Origin: an uncultured Bacteroidales bacterium
Lineage (GTDB): Bacteria; Bacteroidota; Bacteroidia; Bacteroidales; ML635J-15
Direction: 5' to 3'
NCBI GenBank assembly: GCA_937899245.1
Contig: CALDKB010000046.1
Location: forward strand, 1-8,388
Length of the DNA stretch: 8,388 nt
This document shows positions 1-5,685 of the stretch, piece after piece. The notes under the pieces are model-generated. The model did not search any database. It worked only from the letters and a program-made list of their open reading frames with translations, and was not told where the DNA came from. Within the stretch, counting starts at the first letter, position 1. Every line of letters starts with the position of its first letter. Made by a program: the position numbers and the translations under genes.

Positions 1-537
1 CTTGTATTCGTAAAGGAAGAAACATTCGAATCCAACGCCGACGAAGAAGAAGACAAAGATGAAACTTTGGCGCCAGAACTTGAAGACATCGAAGATTACG
101 AAGACCGCGAATCTATCCACGACAAAGCTGATGATCTCGAAAGAGAGGATGTTAGAGAAGCCATCCGCGATTATTTACGACCGCTCGGACAGGACGCCGT
201 CGTAACATTCTTCAACATGCTGTGCCCTGCAAGCAAGTGGAACAGCGAAACCTACACTAAAGACTACACTTTCGCTACAGACATCAACTTCAAGATTACG
301 GAAGAAAACTGTTCTGACAAGAGAAAGCAAGGTAAAAGCATTCTCGATGCTTTGGCAGTCGAGCTCAGTCACAACGTAACAGCACACAATTACAAGGGTA
401 TCGACGAGTATTGGCGCCAAAAGTTCAGCCTCAAAGATCGCGGCCATTACCTGACCATCGCCAAGGAAAAATGGCAGAACGAAACAGATATCGAAGAAGA
501 AACTTCCGACGAAGAAGAAAATTCCGATGAAGAGTAG
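1..537 (+). CDS. Acidic protein of unknown function, C-terminal part (5' end outside window)
   Basis: The reading frame is open from the first base to a TAG at 535-537, so about 178 residues of a longer protein are visible. A TTG at 67 could be read as a start, but the frame continues upstream without a stop and no ribosome site supports it, so I treat the gene as partial. The visible part has an acidic segment (about residues 6-52, rich in Asp/Glu), a middle domain with mixed composition that includes CPASKW, and a C-terminal tail made almost only of Glu, Asp and Ser. Acidic tails of this kind occur in single-stranded DNA-binding proteins and in DNA-mimic proteins, but I see no fold motif that decides between these. 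No signal peptide or membrane segment is visible. It runs in the same direction as the integrase operon, but a 305-base non-coding stretch separates them. It could be host or phage. Confidence 0.8.
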   Translation, partial: LVFVKEETFESNADEEEDKDETLAPELEDIEDYEDRESIHDKADDLEREDVREAIRDYLRPLGQDAVVTFFNMLCPASKWNSETYTKDYTFATDINFKITEENCSDKRKQGKSILDALAVELSHNVTAHNYKGIDEYWRQKFSLKDRGHYLTIAKEKWQNETDIEEETSDEEENSDEE

Positions 538-720
538 CTGGTTTTCTAATGCCAGCTAATAGGCATGCCCGTACGCCTATGGTTGAAAGTATGGGCGCCC
601 ATGGCGACTCCAGTGAGTGACGGAAAGGGAGGTGTTCCGGAAGCGGGGGTAGCACCCGCTAAGCCACTAAAAAAGACGGTCCGCGAGCGAGCCCAACTTT
701 AGCCGACACGGACTCCAGTC
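538..720 (+). ncRNA. Hairpin-rich non-coding stretch, possible structured RNA
   Basis: No credible ORF lies here. The stretch holds a run of inverted repeats: 538-541/552-555 (CTGG/CCAG), 559-564/575-580 (ATAGGC/GCCTAT), 574-582/599-606 (CGCCTATGG/CCATGGCG, one bulge), the palindrome ATGGGCGCCCAT at 591-602, 621-625/635-639 (CGGAA/TTCCG), 642-647/655-660 (AGCGGG/CCCGCT with a 7-base loop) and 678-683/708-713 (GGTCCG/CGGACT, one G-U pair). Several overlap and so are alternatives. It appears more GC-rich than the DNA to its right. I could not match it to tmRNA, RNase P RNA, 6S RNA, a tRNA, a cobalamin riboswitch or group I/II intron cores. It may be a small RNA, the leader of the operon starting at 843, or an integrase attachment region. 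The strand is assumed from the neighbouring genes. Confidence 0.35.
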
Positions 721-823
721 AAATCGAATCGAAATCCACAGGAATTACACATCGATGAAATTTGACTGGGCGCAATCCGTTTTGAATCCGTAAACATGTT
801 CTAAGTTGGGATTGCGCGTCAAA
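715..823 (+). promoter_or_regulatory. Leader with two mutually exclusive long stems before the integrase operon
   Basis: CCAGTCAAAT at 715-724 is perfectly complementary to ATTTGACTGG at 760-769 (10 bp, 35-base loop). The same 3' arm can instead join a longer downstream stem: 761-766 (TTTGAC) pairs with 818-823 (GTCAAA), and 770-778 (GCGCAATCC) pairs with 809-817 (GGATTGCGC). Those two helices are contiguous on the 3' side with a 3-base bulge on the 5' side, giving 15 bp in all around a 30-base loop. The loop holds the direct repeat AATCCGT at 774-780 and 785-791 (11-base spacing) and the palindrome AACATGTT at 793-800. The long stem ends about ten bases before the ribosome site of the gene at 843. 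This fits an RNA switch or attenuator-like leader. The 770-778/809-817 repeat could also be a protein operator. No U-tract follows, so it is not a simple terminator. Confidence 0.45.
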
Positions 824-842
824 AATTTATAGAAGGTAGAAT

Positions 843-1118
843 ATGCAAAAAAGAATAAAACGCGAATGGAGCTCTGACGAAATAAGGGTGCTTAAAGCCG
901 GAAAGCTCCCTGAAGGGCGGACTTATCATGCCGTCCAGCAGTTCTGTAGCAGAATAGGCATAACGTTCCCCGGAAAAAAATTCAGGAAACAGATGGAAGA
1001 GAACAAAACGGTATGCAGTATTTGCGGCGCCAAATGCTACCGCAACAATCGTTTGAAAAACAGAAAGTTCGCTTGCGACGAATGTTTCAAGAGAACGATC
1101 CATAAAAAAATTTTGTAA
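843..1118 (+). CDS. Small Myb/SANT-like protein with a C-terminal zinc ribbon
   Basis: A 91-residue basic protein, first gene of the rightward operon. ATG 843 is preceded by GAAGGT at good spacing. Residues 7-50 resemble a Myb/SANT-like helical DNA-binding unit: the Trp9 region reads EWSSDEI, followed by LPEGRTYHAV, a pattern seen in homing-endonuclease-type and phage HTH modules. Residues 58-81 carry two CxxC pairs (C58/C61 and C78/C81) about 16 residues apart, as in a zinc ribbon; C65 is an extra cysteine between them. The Lys/Arg-rich sequence suggests nucleic-acid binding. As first gene after the structured leader it may be a regulator of the operon; that role is inferred from position and composition only. 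The next gene starts 16 bases downstream, so the two are very likely co-transcribed. Confidence 0.75.
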   Translation: MQKRIKREWSSDEIRVLKAGKLPEGRTYHAVQQFCSRIGITFPGKKFRKQMEENKTVCSICGAKCYRNNRLKNRKFACDECFKRTIHKKIL

Positions 1119-1134
1119 AAAAGGATAAAAAACA

Positions 1135-1641
1135 ATGGCTTATGGCGTATTCGCAAACATCGAAGAGTTTGCGCAGTTTCTACCTAAAATAAGTGGAGAC
1201 ATCAAAGATGCTTTTAGTGCAGGCCTGGAAATTGGATTGAATAAATGGTCCATAAGTGTTCTCAGGACTATTTTCGGCTTTTCAAAAAAAGCACCAAAAC
1301 AAATAGAAAAAGAAAAAATCGAAAAAATCATGTGCGAACTTAAAAAAGGAATTCCCGCACCACAAATAGCCAAAAATAACGGTATTTCACAAAGCAAAAT
1401 ATACCAGTTGGCGCGCAGAAGAAAAATCAATTCCAATATCTGCCATGACTTTTGGGATGAAATAAAAATAAGGAAACTGATATCGCTGTACAATCAGGGT
1501 TTAAGCAACCAGGAGGTAGCCGACAACCTTGGATGCACATACGCGGCAGCATCCACAATGAAGCAACATCTTATACACGGCACACGCTCAAGATGGCTGA
1601 AAGTGCTAGAAAAATGCGGAGGAATCAATGCGAACAAGTAA
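1135..1641 (+). CDS. Protein with two helix-turn-helix motifs, putative transcriptional regulator
   Basis: 168 residues; the start is supported by AAGGA about 10 bases before ATG 1135. Residues 61-98 form a resolvase/Hin-type HTH (IEKIMCEL followed by GIPAPQIAKNNGISQSKIY, then an RRRK basic patch). Residues 108-146 form a second, similar HTH (KIRKLISLYNQGLSNQEVAD followed by NLGCTYAAAS). Both follow the usual pattern of helix, 'G..-..qIA..-g.s.s.v' turn and recognition helix. The first 55 residues lack an obvious catalytic motif, so this is not a complete recombinase. Two DNA-binding modules in tandem before the excisionase and integrase suggest control of the lysogeny or integration genes. 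The 3' end overlaps the next gene by 14 bases, which supports translational coupling. The regulatory target is unknown. Confidence 0.7.
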   Translation: MAYGVFANIEEFAQFLPKISGDIKDAFSAGLEIGLNKWSISVLRTIFGFSKKAPKQIEKEKIEKIMCELKKGIPAPQIAKNNGISQSKIYQLARRRKINSNICHDFWDEIKIRKLISLYNQGLSNQEVADNLGCTYAAASTMKQHLIHGTRSRWLKVLEKCGGINANK

Positions 1642-1882
1642 AAGACCATCATCGGCAACACCATCGGAGCTCATTCCTGGAGAGGATACCGTCATCTACA
1701 TGGACGATCTCTGGTACACAACATCAGGCGCTATCAAGGTAATGGGAGTTGGAAAGACGACCTTAACCAACGAAATAAAGAACAAGAATATCGAAGTGTT
1801 CAACCATCCTAAAGGGCACCTGTTCAGCAAGCCCGCCATTATCAGCTGGATTGCAAAGAGGACTCAAAAAGTAAAGAGGTAA
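1628..1882 (+). CDS. Excisionase-like winged-helix DNA-binding protein
   Basis: 84 residues. ATG 1628 lies 4 bases after a strong GGAGGA (1618-1623), so this start is well supported although it lies inside the end of the preceding gene. Residues 29-77 fit the MerR/excisionase-type winged HTH: an entry helix (TTSGAIKVMG), a second helix (KTTLTNEIKN), a short wing-like strand (IEVFNHPKGHLF), and a final helix (KPAIISWIAKRTQ). The tail is basic. Proteins of this size and fold directly upstream of a tyrosine integrase are commonly recombination directionality factors that bend att DNA to favour excision; here that role is inferred from fold and from the 4-base gap to the integrase start. A regulator-only function is also possible. 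Confidence 0.7.
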   Translation: MRTSKRPSSATPSELIPGEDTVIYMDDLWYTTSGAIKVMGVGKTTLTNEIKNKNIEVFNHPKGHLFSKPAIISWIAKRTQKVKR

Positions 1883-1886
1883 GCCT

Positions 1887-2897
1887 ATGATTAAGCCAAT
1901 CAGAAGGAATAAATCTAAAGGCAACACCATTTGGTACGCCCGCGTTCCGGACCCGAAGAAAAAGACGAAGTCCGGCGGGACCGTGTACCACTATTTTTCC
2001 TTGGGAACAACGAACAAGTCCGAAGCCAACCGCATCATCGAGCAACGCATCAAGGACGGTTCGTTCGAAATCAAGGAAGAATGCGAAACCATCACGCTAC
2101 GCGAATGCGTCGTAAAATTTGAACAGTACCAACGTTCAAAAGGTTCAAAGACCGGCAGCATCGACACGATGTACCAGGCAATCAACATGCTGAAGCCACT
2201 CTTCAACAAACGCATGGCGGATATCAAGACGCAAGACATCGCCGAAGCGTTTCAAAGCAATTCCGAAGGGTTGGCCCCAATCACATACCGTAACCGCAAA
2301 ATCATCCTCTCGACGTTTTTCAGATACATCGTGGACACTTTGGAGCTGTACCCAAAGAACCCTATCGCCAAGGCAATTCCGCGCAGAAAGGTGCCCAAAA
2401 AATCAAAGGACTTTTGGACGATGGACCAGATCGACAGAATCATCGCCGCGGCACCTACAGCAAAAGCAAGGTTACTATGGTCGTTTATGGCTTTTGCAGG
2501 ACTCCGAAAGTCCGAAGCCGTATCGATGCGGCCAGGCAACATCTACAACAACAAAATACACCTTGTAGGCAAAGGCGACAAGGAAGCGACAATTCCAATA
2601 TGCCCTCGCTTGGACCGCGAAATAAAACGATACCAGGGAGAATGGAAATTTTACTTCGACCGCCGCCAACTCAGCAGGATTGCAAAGCAAGCCATTCCGG
2701 AAGGATTCCACGGACCGGCAACAGCCCACCGTTTCAGACACAGTTTTGGATCCAACTTGCTACGCGCGAACGCAAACGTTAACATCCGCACGGTAAGCGA
2801 GCTGATGCGACACAGCAGCGTCGCATTGACGCTTGAAACATACATGCACATCCTGGACACTGATGCGGAAAAGGCAGTGAACGATGTCTACAAGTAA
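1887..2897 (+). CDS. int: Tyrosine-type site-specific integrase (phage integrase family)
   Basis: 336 residues, normal length for the family. ATG 1887 follows GAGG whose neighbouring TAA is the stop of the previous gene. Residues 1-65 look like an arm-binding N-terminal part (basic, with WYARVPD and YFSLGTT). Residues 68-155 are the SAM-like core-binding domain (LRECVVKFEQY to FFRYIVD). Residues 175-330 are the catalytic domain. The active site appears complete: Arg207 in AGLRKSEA, Lys229 in LVGKGDKEATIPI, His281-x-x-Arg284-His285 in HRFRHSFGSNLL, His309 in LMRHSSVALT, and nucleophile Tyr319 in ETYMHIL. The enzyme should join a circular element to a chromosomal att site by strand exchange through a 3'-phosphotyrosine intermediate. 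The gene sits in the middle of a longer operon, not at its end, and its last 14 bases overlap the next gene. Confidence 0.95.
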   Translation: MIKPIRRNKSKGNTIWYARVPDPKKKTKSGGTVYHYFSLGTTNKSEANRIIEQRIKDGSFEIKEECETITLRECVVKFEQYQRSKGSKTGSIDTMYQAINMLKPLFNKRMADIKTQDIAEAFQSNSEGLAPITYRNRKIILSTFFRYIVDTLELYPKNPIAKAIPRRKVPKKSKDFWTMDQIDRIIAAAPTAKARLLWSFMAFAGLRKSEAVSMRPGNIYNNKIHLVGKGDKEATIPICPRLDREIKRYQGEWKFYFDRRQLSRIAKQAIPEGFHGPATAHRFRHSFGSNLLRANANVNIRTVSELMRHSSVALTLETYMHILDTDAEKAVNDVYK

Positions 2898-3072
2898 TCT
2901 TGATGAATACGCACGCCTATACGAACAATCGAAAAAAGACGCTCATGAATATTTCATGAAATTCCAAAAAACAGGAAACAAAGAATACTGGGAAACCTGC
3001 AAAGCACATCTGAATAGTCAACGTTACTACGAACAAATAATAACCTCATTGGAGAAAGAAAAGGAGATGTAA
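2884..3072 (+). CDS. Small charged helical protein of unknown function
   Basis: 62 residues, rich in Lys, Glu and Tyr, with no membrane segment or cysteine cluster (a single Cys). The sequence looks mostly helical, and the C-terminal half (YYEQIITSLEKEKEM) could form a short coiled coil. ATG 2884 lies inside the end of the integrase gene, with AAGG about 9 bases upstream. The stop TAA is followed at once by the ATG of the next gene, and the last codons of this gene contain the next gene's AAGGAG ribosome site. This packing makes it a real operon member. I do not recognise a family. Confidence 0.7.
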   Translation: MSTSNLDEYARLYEQSKKDAHEYFMKFQKTGNKEYWETCKAHLNSQRYYEQIITSLEKEKEM

Positions 3073-3465
3073 ATGAGCAAGAAAGACGGCGTTTTGTTCC
3101 TGGTACAGAAGGAACCTTGGTTCTCGATGACCAAGAGTGGTCAAAAGCAGGAAGAGTACAGAGAGATAAAAACGTACTATACGGCCAAATGGCTCGATCC
3201 ATACGACAAATATCTTTCGACAACACTCCTAAACGCGCTCGGCGTTCAAACCATTCAAAACAAGTTTCTTATCGAGGACGCAAACGACATACTGAACCAG
3301 CTCCAATACCACACTGTACACTTTTCGAACGGAATGCCAAAACGCGGAACATCCCCTGAAAAGCACATCGAATTCAGAAACCCAAAAATCCGTATAAGCA
3401 AAGGCCGCCCCGAATGGGGCGCCAAGCCAGGAAAACTTTATTTCGTAATAACATGGGATAAATGA
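3073..3465 (+). CDS. ASCH-domain (PUA-like) protein, phage type
   Basis: 130 residues. The start directly follows the previous stop and has AAGGAG about 8 bases upstream. The sequence fits the ASCH layout found in many phage and plasmid proteins: a first strand with WFSMTKSG (16-23), the hallmark KQEEYREIKTYY (25-36), a central strand VHFSNG (82-87), then the paired ISKGRPEWGAKPG and LYFVITW (108-128). ASCH is a small beta-barrel related to PUA RNA-binding domains; some members hydrolyse N4-acetylcytidine and others are thought to bind RNA. Here an insertion of about 30 residues (45-75) separates the first and second halves, more than in short family members. The substrate is unknown. It sits in the accessory part of the integrase operon. 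Confidence 0.8.
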   Translation: MSKKDGVLFLVQKEPWFSMTKSGQKQEEYREIKTYYTAKWLDPYDKYLSTTLLNALGVQTIQNKFLIEDANDILNQLQYHTVHFSNGMPKRGTSPEKHIEFRNPKIRISKGRPEWGAKPGKLYFVITWDK

Positions 3466-3636
3466 ATGAACACAATAATTTTATGCACGTTAATTGGAAT
3501 AGTTCTATTGTCTGTCGAGGCTTTTGTTCTGCTCTATAGAGAAATAAAATACCTTCGAGCACTCATGGCCGGAATTGAACAAAATTTAAATCATATCTGG
3601 GAACACATTCACAAACTTGAAGACGAAAGGAACTAA
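3466..3636 (+). CDS. Small single-pass membrane protein with helical tail
   Basis: A 56-residue frame in the 177-base gap between the ASCH gene and the gene at 3643. Residues 3-24 form one hydrophobic segment (IILCTLIGIVLL, then FVLLY), followed by REIKYLRALM and an amphipathic, charged tail (residues 36-56) that could be a coiled coil. The ATG comes immediately after the TGA of the ASCH gene and no good ribosome site precedes it, so translation is probably coupled to that gene. The layout (short outside N-terminus, one membrane helix, about 30 residues inside) resembles small phage membrane proteins such as accessory lysis or superinfection-exclusion proteins, but nothing shows which. An overlapping ATG at 3462 opens a 26-codon frame in another register that lacks such structure. 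Confidence 0.65.
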   Translation: MNTIILCTLIGIVLLSVEAFVLLYREIKYLRALMAGIEQNLNHIWEHIHKLEDERN

Positions 3637-3642
3637 AACAAA

Positions 3643-4455
3643 ATGAACGACAAAGAAATAACAGTCCAGGAACTTGAAGAACGATACAAGAAAGTCATTA
3701 TAAGGACCGAGGAAACGATAGATCCTTTTTCCGAAAAAAAAGAAAAAAGAACCGTCGTCGATTTGATTCATGATGGAATCACGTACTACGTGCATATCGA
3801 ATTTTCGCCTTTTGGCACAACGTACAGCGGCGACATGGGATACTTCATGTTCCAGCCCGGCTATGGCATCGAGACTTTTAAAGGCACGAGCATCAATCCG
3901 TGTTACTGGGGAGAAAAGATAAAAGCAGCTGGTCAAGAATACTATATCCGCGATTTTGATATGCGAAACGTAGATCGTGCCTACAAAGAAGAAATCTTGC
4001 AACATTACGAATACGAATGGGAAGAAGAGTATTTCGAAGAAGCCAAGAAAGCCTGGGAAATGTCCGATGACGATTTTAAAAAATGGTACGAAACATGGCA
4101 CGAAAGAGATGACGAGGAAGACTTTGCTGAAGAAGTCAAGAGAGTACGCGATGCTGGAAAACCGTCCGATTACAACGATAGGGACTCGGAAGAGAGTGCA
4201 TACGATGCAGTGGAAACAGCCGCGAGAGAAGCTGGACTAGATTGGGATTTCGAAACCATTGGCGACATCGCCAGTAACGGTAAAGGATGCTGCTATCGAT
4301 TCATTTACGCCTGTCATGTCCTTCAATGGGTAAGCAACAAGTTGAACGAAATGAGAAAGATTAACGAAGGCCGCCGCGATCTTGAAACAGCTATTGAAAA
4401 AAATCAAAGAACTTCCAGGAAAAATCGAACCTTTAAAGTAAGTGAGCAAAAATGA
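3643..4455 (+). CDS. Acidic protein of unknown function, phage accessory
   Basis: 270 residues; start supported by AAGGA about 11 bases upstream. Residues 36-105 look like a beta-rich domain (TVVDLIHDGITYYVHIEF, GDMGYFMFQPGYGIETF, NPCYWGEKI). Residues 120-170 form a strongly acidic and aromatic helical stretch (EYEWEEEYFEEAKKAWEM and similar). Residues 185-245 hold a third region with a Cys-Cys pair (216-217) and a hydrophobic patch (FIYACHVLQWV). I do not recognise a named family. The stop overlaps the next start as ATGA, which implies coupling. The last 17 residues look anomalous: after K253 the sequence becomes rich in Arg and Asn with AGA, AGG and CGA codons, while the +1 frame after a run of seven A (4397-4403) reads IKELPGKIEPLK and stops at 4439-4441. 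A one-base gain in the run may have altered the C-terminus. Confidence 0.75.
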   Translation: MNDKEITVQELEERYKKVIIRTEETIDPFSEKKEKRTVVDLIHDGITYYVHIEFSPFGTTYSGDMGYFMFQPGYGIETFKGTSINPCYWGEKIKAAGQEYYIRDFDMRNVDRAYKEEILQHYEYEWEEEYFEEAKKAWEMSDDDFKKWYETWHERDDEEDFAEEVKRVRDAGKPSDYNDRDSEESAYDAVETAAREAGLDWDFETIGDIASNGKGCCYRFIYACHVLQWVSNKLNEMRKINEGRRDLETAIEKNQRTSRKNRTFKVSEQK

Positions 4456-4928
4456 AAATCAATGCAGAAAATGTCGAAAAACTTGATGTCGGAAACCATT
4501 CAGGAGCCTTGCTTGCAAAAGGGCTTCTTATCGACTGCATCAATGCCGGGGACGCTCTTGAAGAAAAAGTGAGCGACCTCGAAAAGCGAAATGCACAATT
4601 GCTCCAGCAGCTGCACGAAACGAAGAACAAACTTGCATGCATCATGGAAACAACTCAAACGAAATGGCACCAGTGCGAACACCCAAACAGCGAAGGTTTC
4701 TATGACCTGCCTCCGGAATCCGGGGAGTACATTGTACAAGTCAGAGCCAGGAACGGACGACCTGAAACATTCGCAACGGATTTCGACGCAGATTATAGCG
4801 ACTGGCCAGAATTAATCAACGGAACCGTCGTCATCCAATGGTGCGAAGAACCGAAACTCATACAGCCAAAATTTGACAAACCAGGCGAAAAAGCCTATAT
4901 TGTACATAACAAGCAATCCACGGAATAA
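4452..4928 (+). CDS. Coiled-coil protein with DUF551-like C-terminal domain
   Basis: 158 residues, last gene of the rightward operon. The start overlaps the previous stop (ATGA), with a weak GTGAG upstream. Residues 35-65 are a likely coiled coil (LEEKVSDLEKRNAQLLQQL). Residues 72-134 resemble DUF551, a small domain common in phage proteins: WHQC, a 'lPpesGeYiVqv' strand (86-97), a charged middle, SDWPE (116-120) and a closing VVIQWCEEP (126-134). DUF551 has no firmly established function. The stop codon lies in the loop of the intrinsic terminator, which confirms that this is the operon end. The assignment to DUF551 is by pattern only. Confidence 0.7.
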   Translation: MKINAENVEKLDVGNHSGALLAKGLLIDCINAGDALEEKVSDLEKRNAQLLQQLHETKNKLACIMETTQTKWHQCEHPNSEGFYDLPPESGEYIVQVRARNGRPETFATDFDADYSDWPELINGTVVIQWCEEPKLIQPKFDKPGEKAYIVHNKQSTE

Positions 4929-4942
4929 CCCGTGGATTTTTT
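4915..4942 (+). terminator. Intrinsic terminator of the rightward operon
   Basis: AATCCACGG (4915-4923) and CCGTGGATT (4930-4938) form a perfect 9-bp stem with a 6-base loop (AATAAC), followed by a run of six T (4937-4942). The stop codon TAA (4926-4928) of the last operon gene lies in the loop. No A-run precedes the stem, so it acts only on rightward transcription. Confidence 0.9.
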
Positions 4943-4953
4943 CAGTTTAAAAA

Positions 4954-4974
4954 TGTGCATAAATCCGTGCATAC
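4954..4974. repeat. GTGCAT repeat pair, copy 1
   Basis: Two GTGCAT units 12 bases apart. Matches the copy at 5162-5182 at 18 of 21 positions. Its first nine bases are the exact complement of a DnaA-box-like TTATGCACA. Confidence 0.6.
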
Positions 4975-5051
4975 ACCTTTTACAAGTCAATGAACACACG
5001 GCTTCTTTCGATTTTATTAAAATTTTTCTCTCTTGGGTAGGTTTTTTGAAT

Positions 5052-5070
5052 AAAAAAGCCTAATTTGGCT
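5052..5070 (-). terminator. Weak candidate terminator for the leftward operon
   Basis: On the minus strand AGCC and GGCT (5067-5070 and 5057-5060) can form a short stem around a 6-base loop, followed by six T (complement of 5052-5057). The stem is only 4 bp, so it is weak. The same bases overlap another hairpin, AGGTTTTTT/AAAAAAGCCT (5039-5061), with a 5-base loop. Position, about 110 bases beyond the last leftward gene, is reasonable. No better leftward terminator is visible in the gap. Confidence 0.35.
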
Positions 5071-5161
5071 ATTTTGGCGAAATTTGCGCATTTATTTGCA
5101 TTCATAAAAATTCAAACAAAACCGCTTAAAACCACCTAAAAACGCAAAAAAATGATTTAAT

Positions 5162-5182
5162 TGTGCATCAATTTGTGCATAC
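5162..5182. repeat. GTGCAT repeat pair, copy 2
   Basis: Second copy of the paired GTGCAT motif, ending one base before the stop codon of the leftward gene at 5183. Differs from copy 1 mainly in the spacer between the two GTGCAT units. Confidence 0.6.
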
Positions 5183-5665
5183 CTACATTAATTGAAGATT
5201 TCGATCCGTGCATTCCAGTTCAACCTCAACTGTAAACGACACCGACTCGCCCACAAAAGCATCCTGGACATTGTAATCGTCAATATTTACAACCGATCCT
5301 GAACAAATCTTCAAATCATAAGCAGAATCCTGGAGGAATGGAAAAACAACATCTTTAGTTTCCCATTCATTGAATTTCAAAAAAATCAAATTGAATGAGA
5401 AATTACCATGCGACAAAATCAACGACGCAGCATTTGTCGTCGAAGAAAGTCCTTCAGCGCCTTTTGAAATAATTCTTGCCCGTGCAATTCGAAGTTCATG
5501 AAGATTATCACCACGAACAATTTTAACCGAACGACCAGCACAGGCAGAACCGGATAGTTTTACGGTCAAATTTGATTCTGATTGCTGAGAAACACTCGCA
5601 TCTCGATCATTTCCCGAAAATGTGTAAGTAAGCGGTAAATCAAATTGAAGTATTTGTTTAGACAT
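5183..5665 (-). CDS. Small beta-rich protein of unknown function, last gene of the tail operon
   Basis: 160 residues. ATG at 5665 is preceded by AAGGAG at 7 bases, a strong ribosome site. It has no signal peptide and no membrane segment. The sequence alternates polar and hydrophobic residues in a way typical of beta-sandwich structural proteins (LTVKLSGSACAGRSVKIV, SLILSHGNFSFNLIFLKF, SVSFTVEVELE) and has a few Cys residues (near 37, 120 and 153). It lies 20 bases downstream of the DUF285 gene and is clearly part of the same operon. A role as a small tail, fibre or tip component is inferred from location only; I do not recognise the family. Confidence 0.75.
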   Translation of the reverse strand: MSKQILQFDLPLTYTFSGNDRDASVSQQSESNLTVKLSGSACAGRSVKIVRGDNLHELRIARARIISKGAEGLSSTTNAASLILSHGNFSFNLIFLKFNEWETKDVVFPFLQDSAYDLKICSGSVVNIDDYNVQDAFVGESVSFTVEVELECTDRNLQLM

Positions 5666-5685
5666 TTTGTCTCCTTGTTAAAAGT

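Larger units (their letters stand above)
4943..5182. other. AT-rich gap with GTGCAT repeats; candidate origin or attachment region
   Basis: This 240-base gap between convergent operons has no credible ORF and is strongly AT-rich. It is bounded by two related 21-base repeats, 4954-4974 and 5162-5182, which match except at three positions. Each is itself a pair of GTGCAT units 12 bases apart (4955 and 4967; 5163 and 5175). A fifth GTGCAT lies at 5208, inside the neighbouring gene, where ATCCGTGCAT repeats the 10 bases at 4963-4972. The reverse of 4954-4962 is TTATGCACA, which fits the DnaA-box consensus TTATNCACA; 5174-5182 differs from the consensus by one base. This could be an iteron-type replication origin, an integrase arm-site region (attP) or repressor operators. 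The sequence alone does not decide. Confidence 0.4.

Noticed and set aside
538..842. tmRNA, tRNA, RNase P RNA, cobalamin riboswitch or intron core
   Set aside because: I searched for the conserved blocks of each on both strands and found none that fit. TCGAATC-like bases near 724 lack the surrounding arms of a tRNA.
3586..4101. Phe-rich 171-residue frame on the minus strand
   Set aside because: It is the complement of the Glu/Lys-rich gene at 3643-4455, and the Phe excess comes from GAA/AAA codons read backwards.
733..4929. Similar strings AATCCACAGGAATTA (733-747) and AATCCACGGAATAA (4915-4928) as an att pair
   Set aside because: They match only with gaps, and the second is fully explained by the terminator stem and gene end. 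Not strong enough to call att sites.
4954..5182. The two 21-base GTGCAT copies as attL and attR of a small insertion
   Set aside because: Only about 190 bases without a gene lie between them, and each copy is itself an internal repeat pair, which fits protein-binding sites better.
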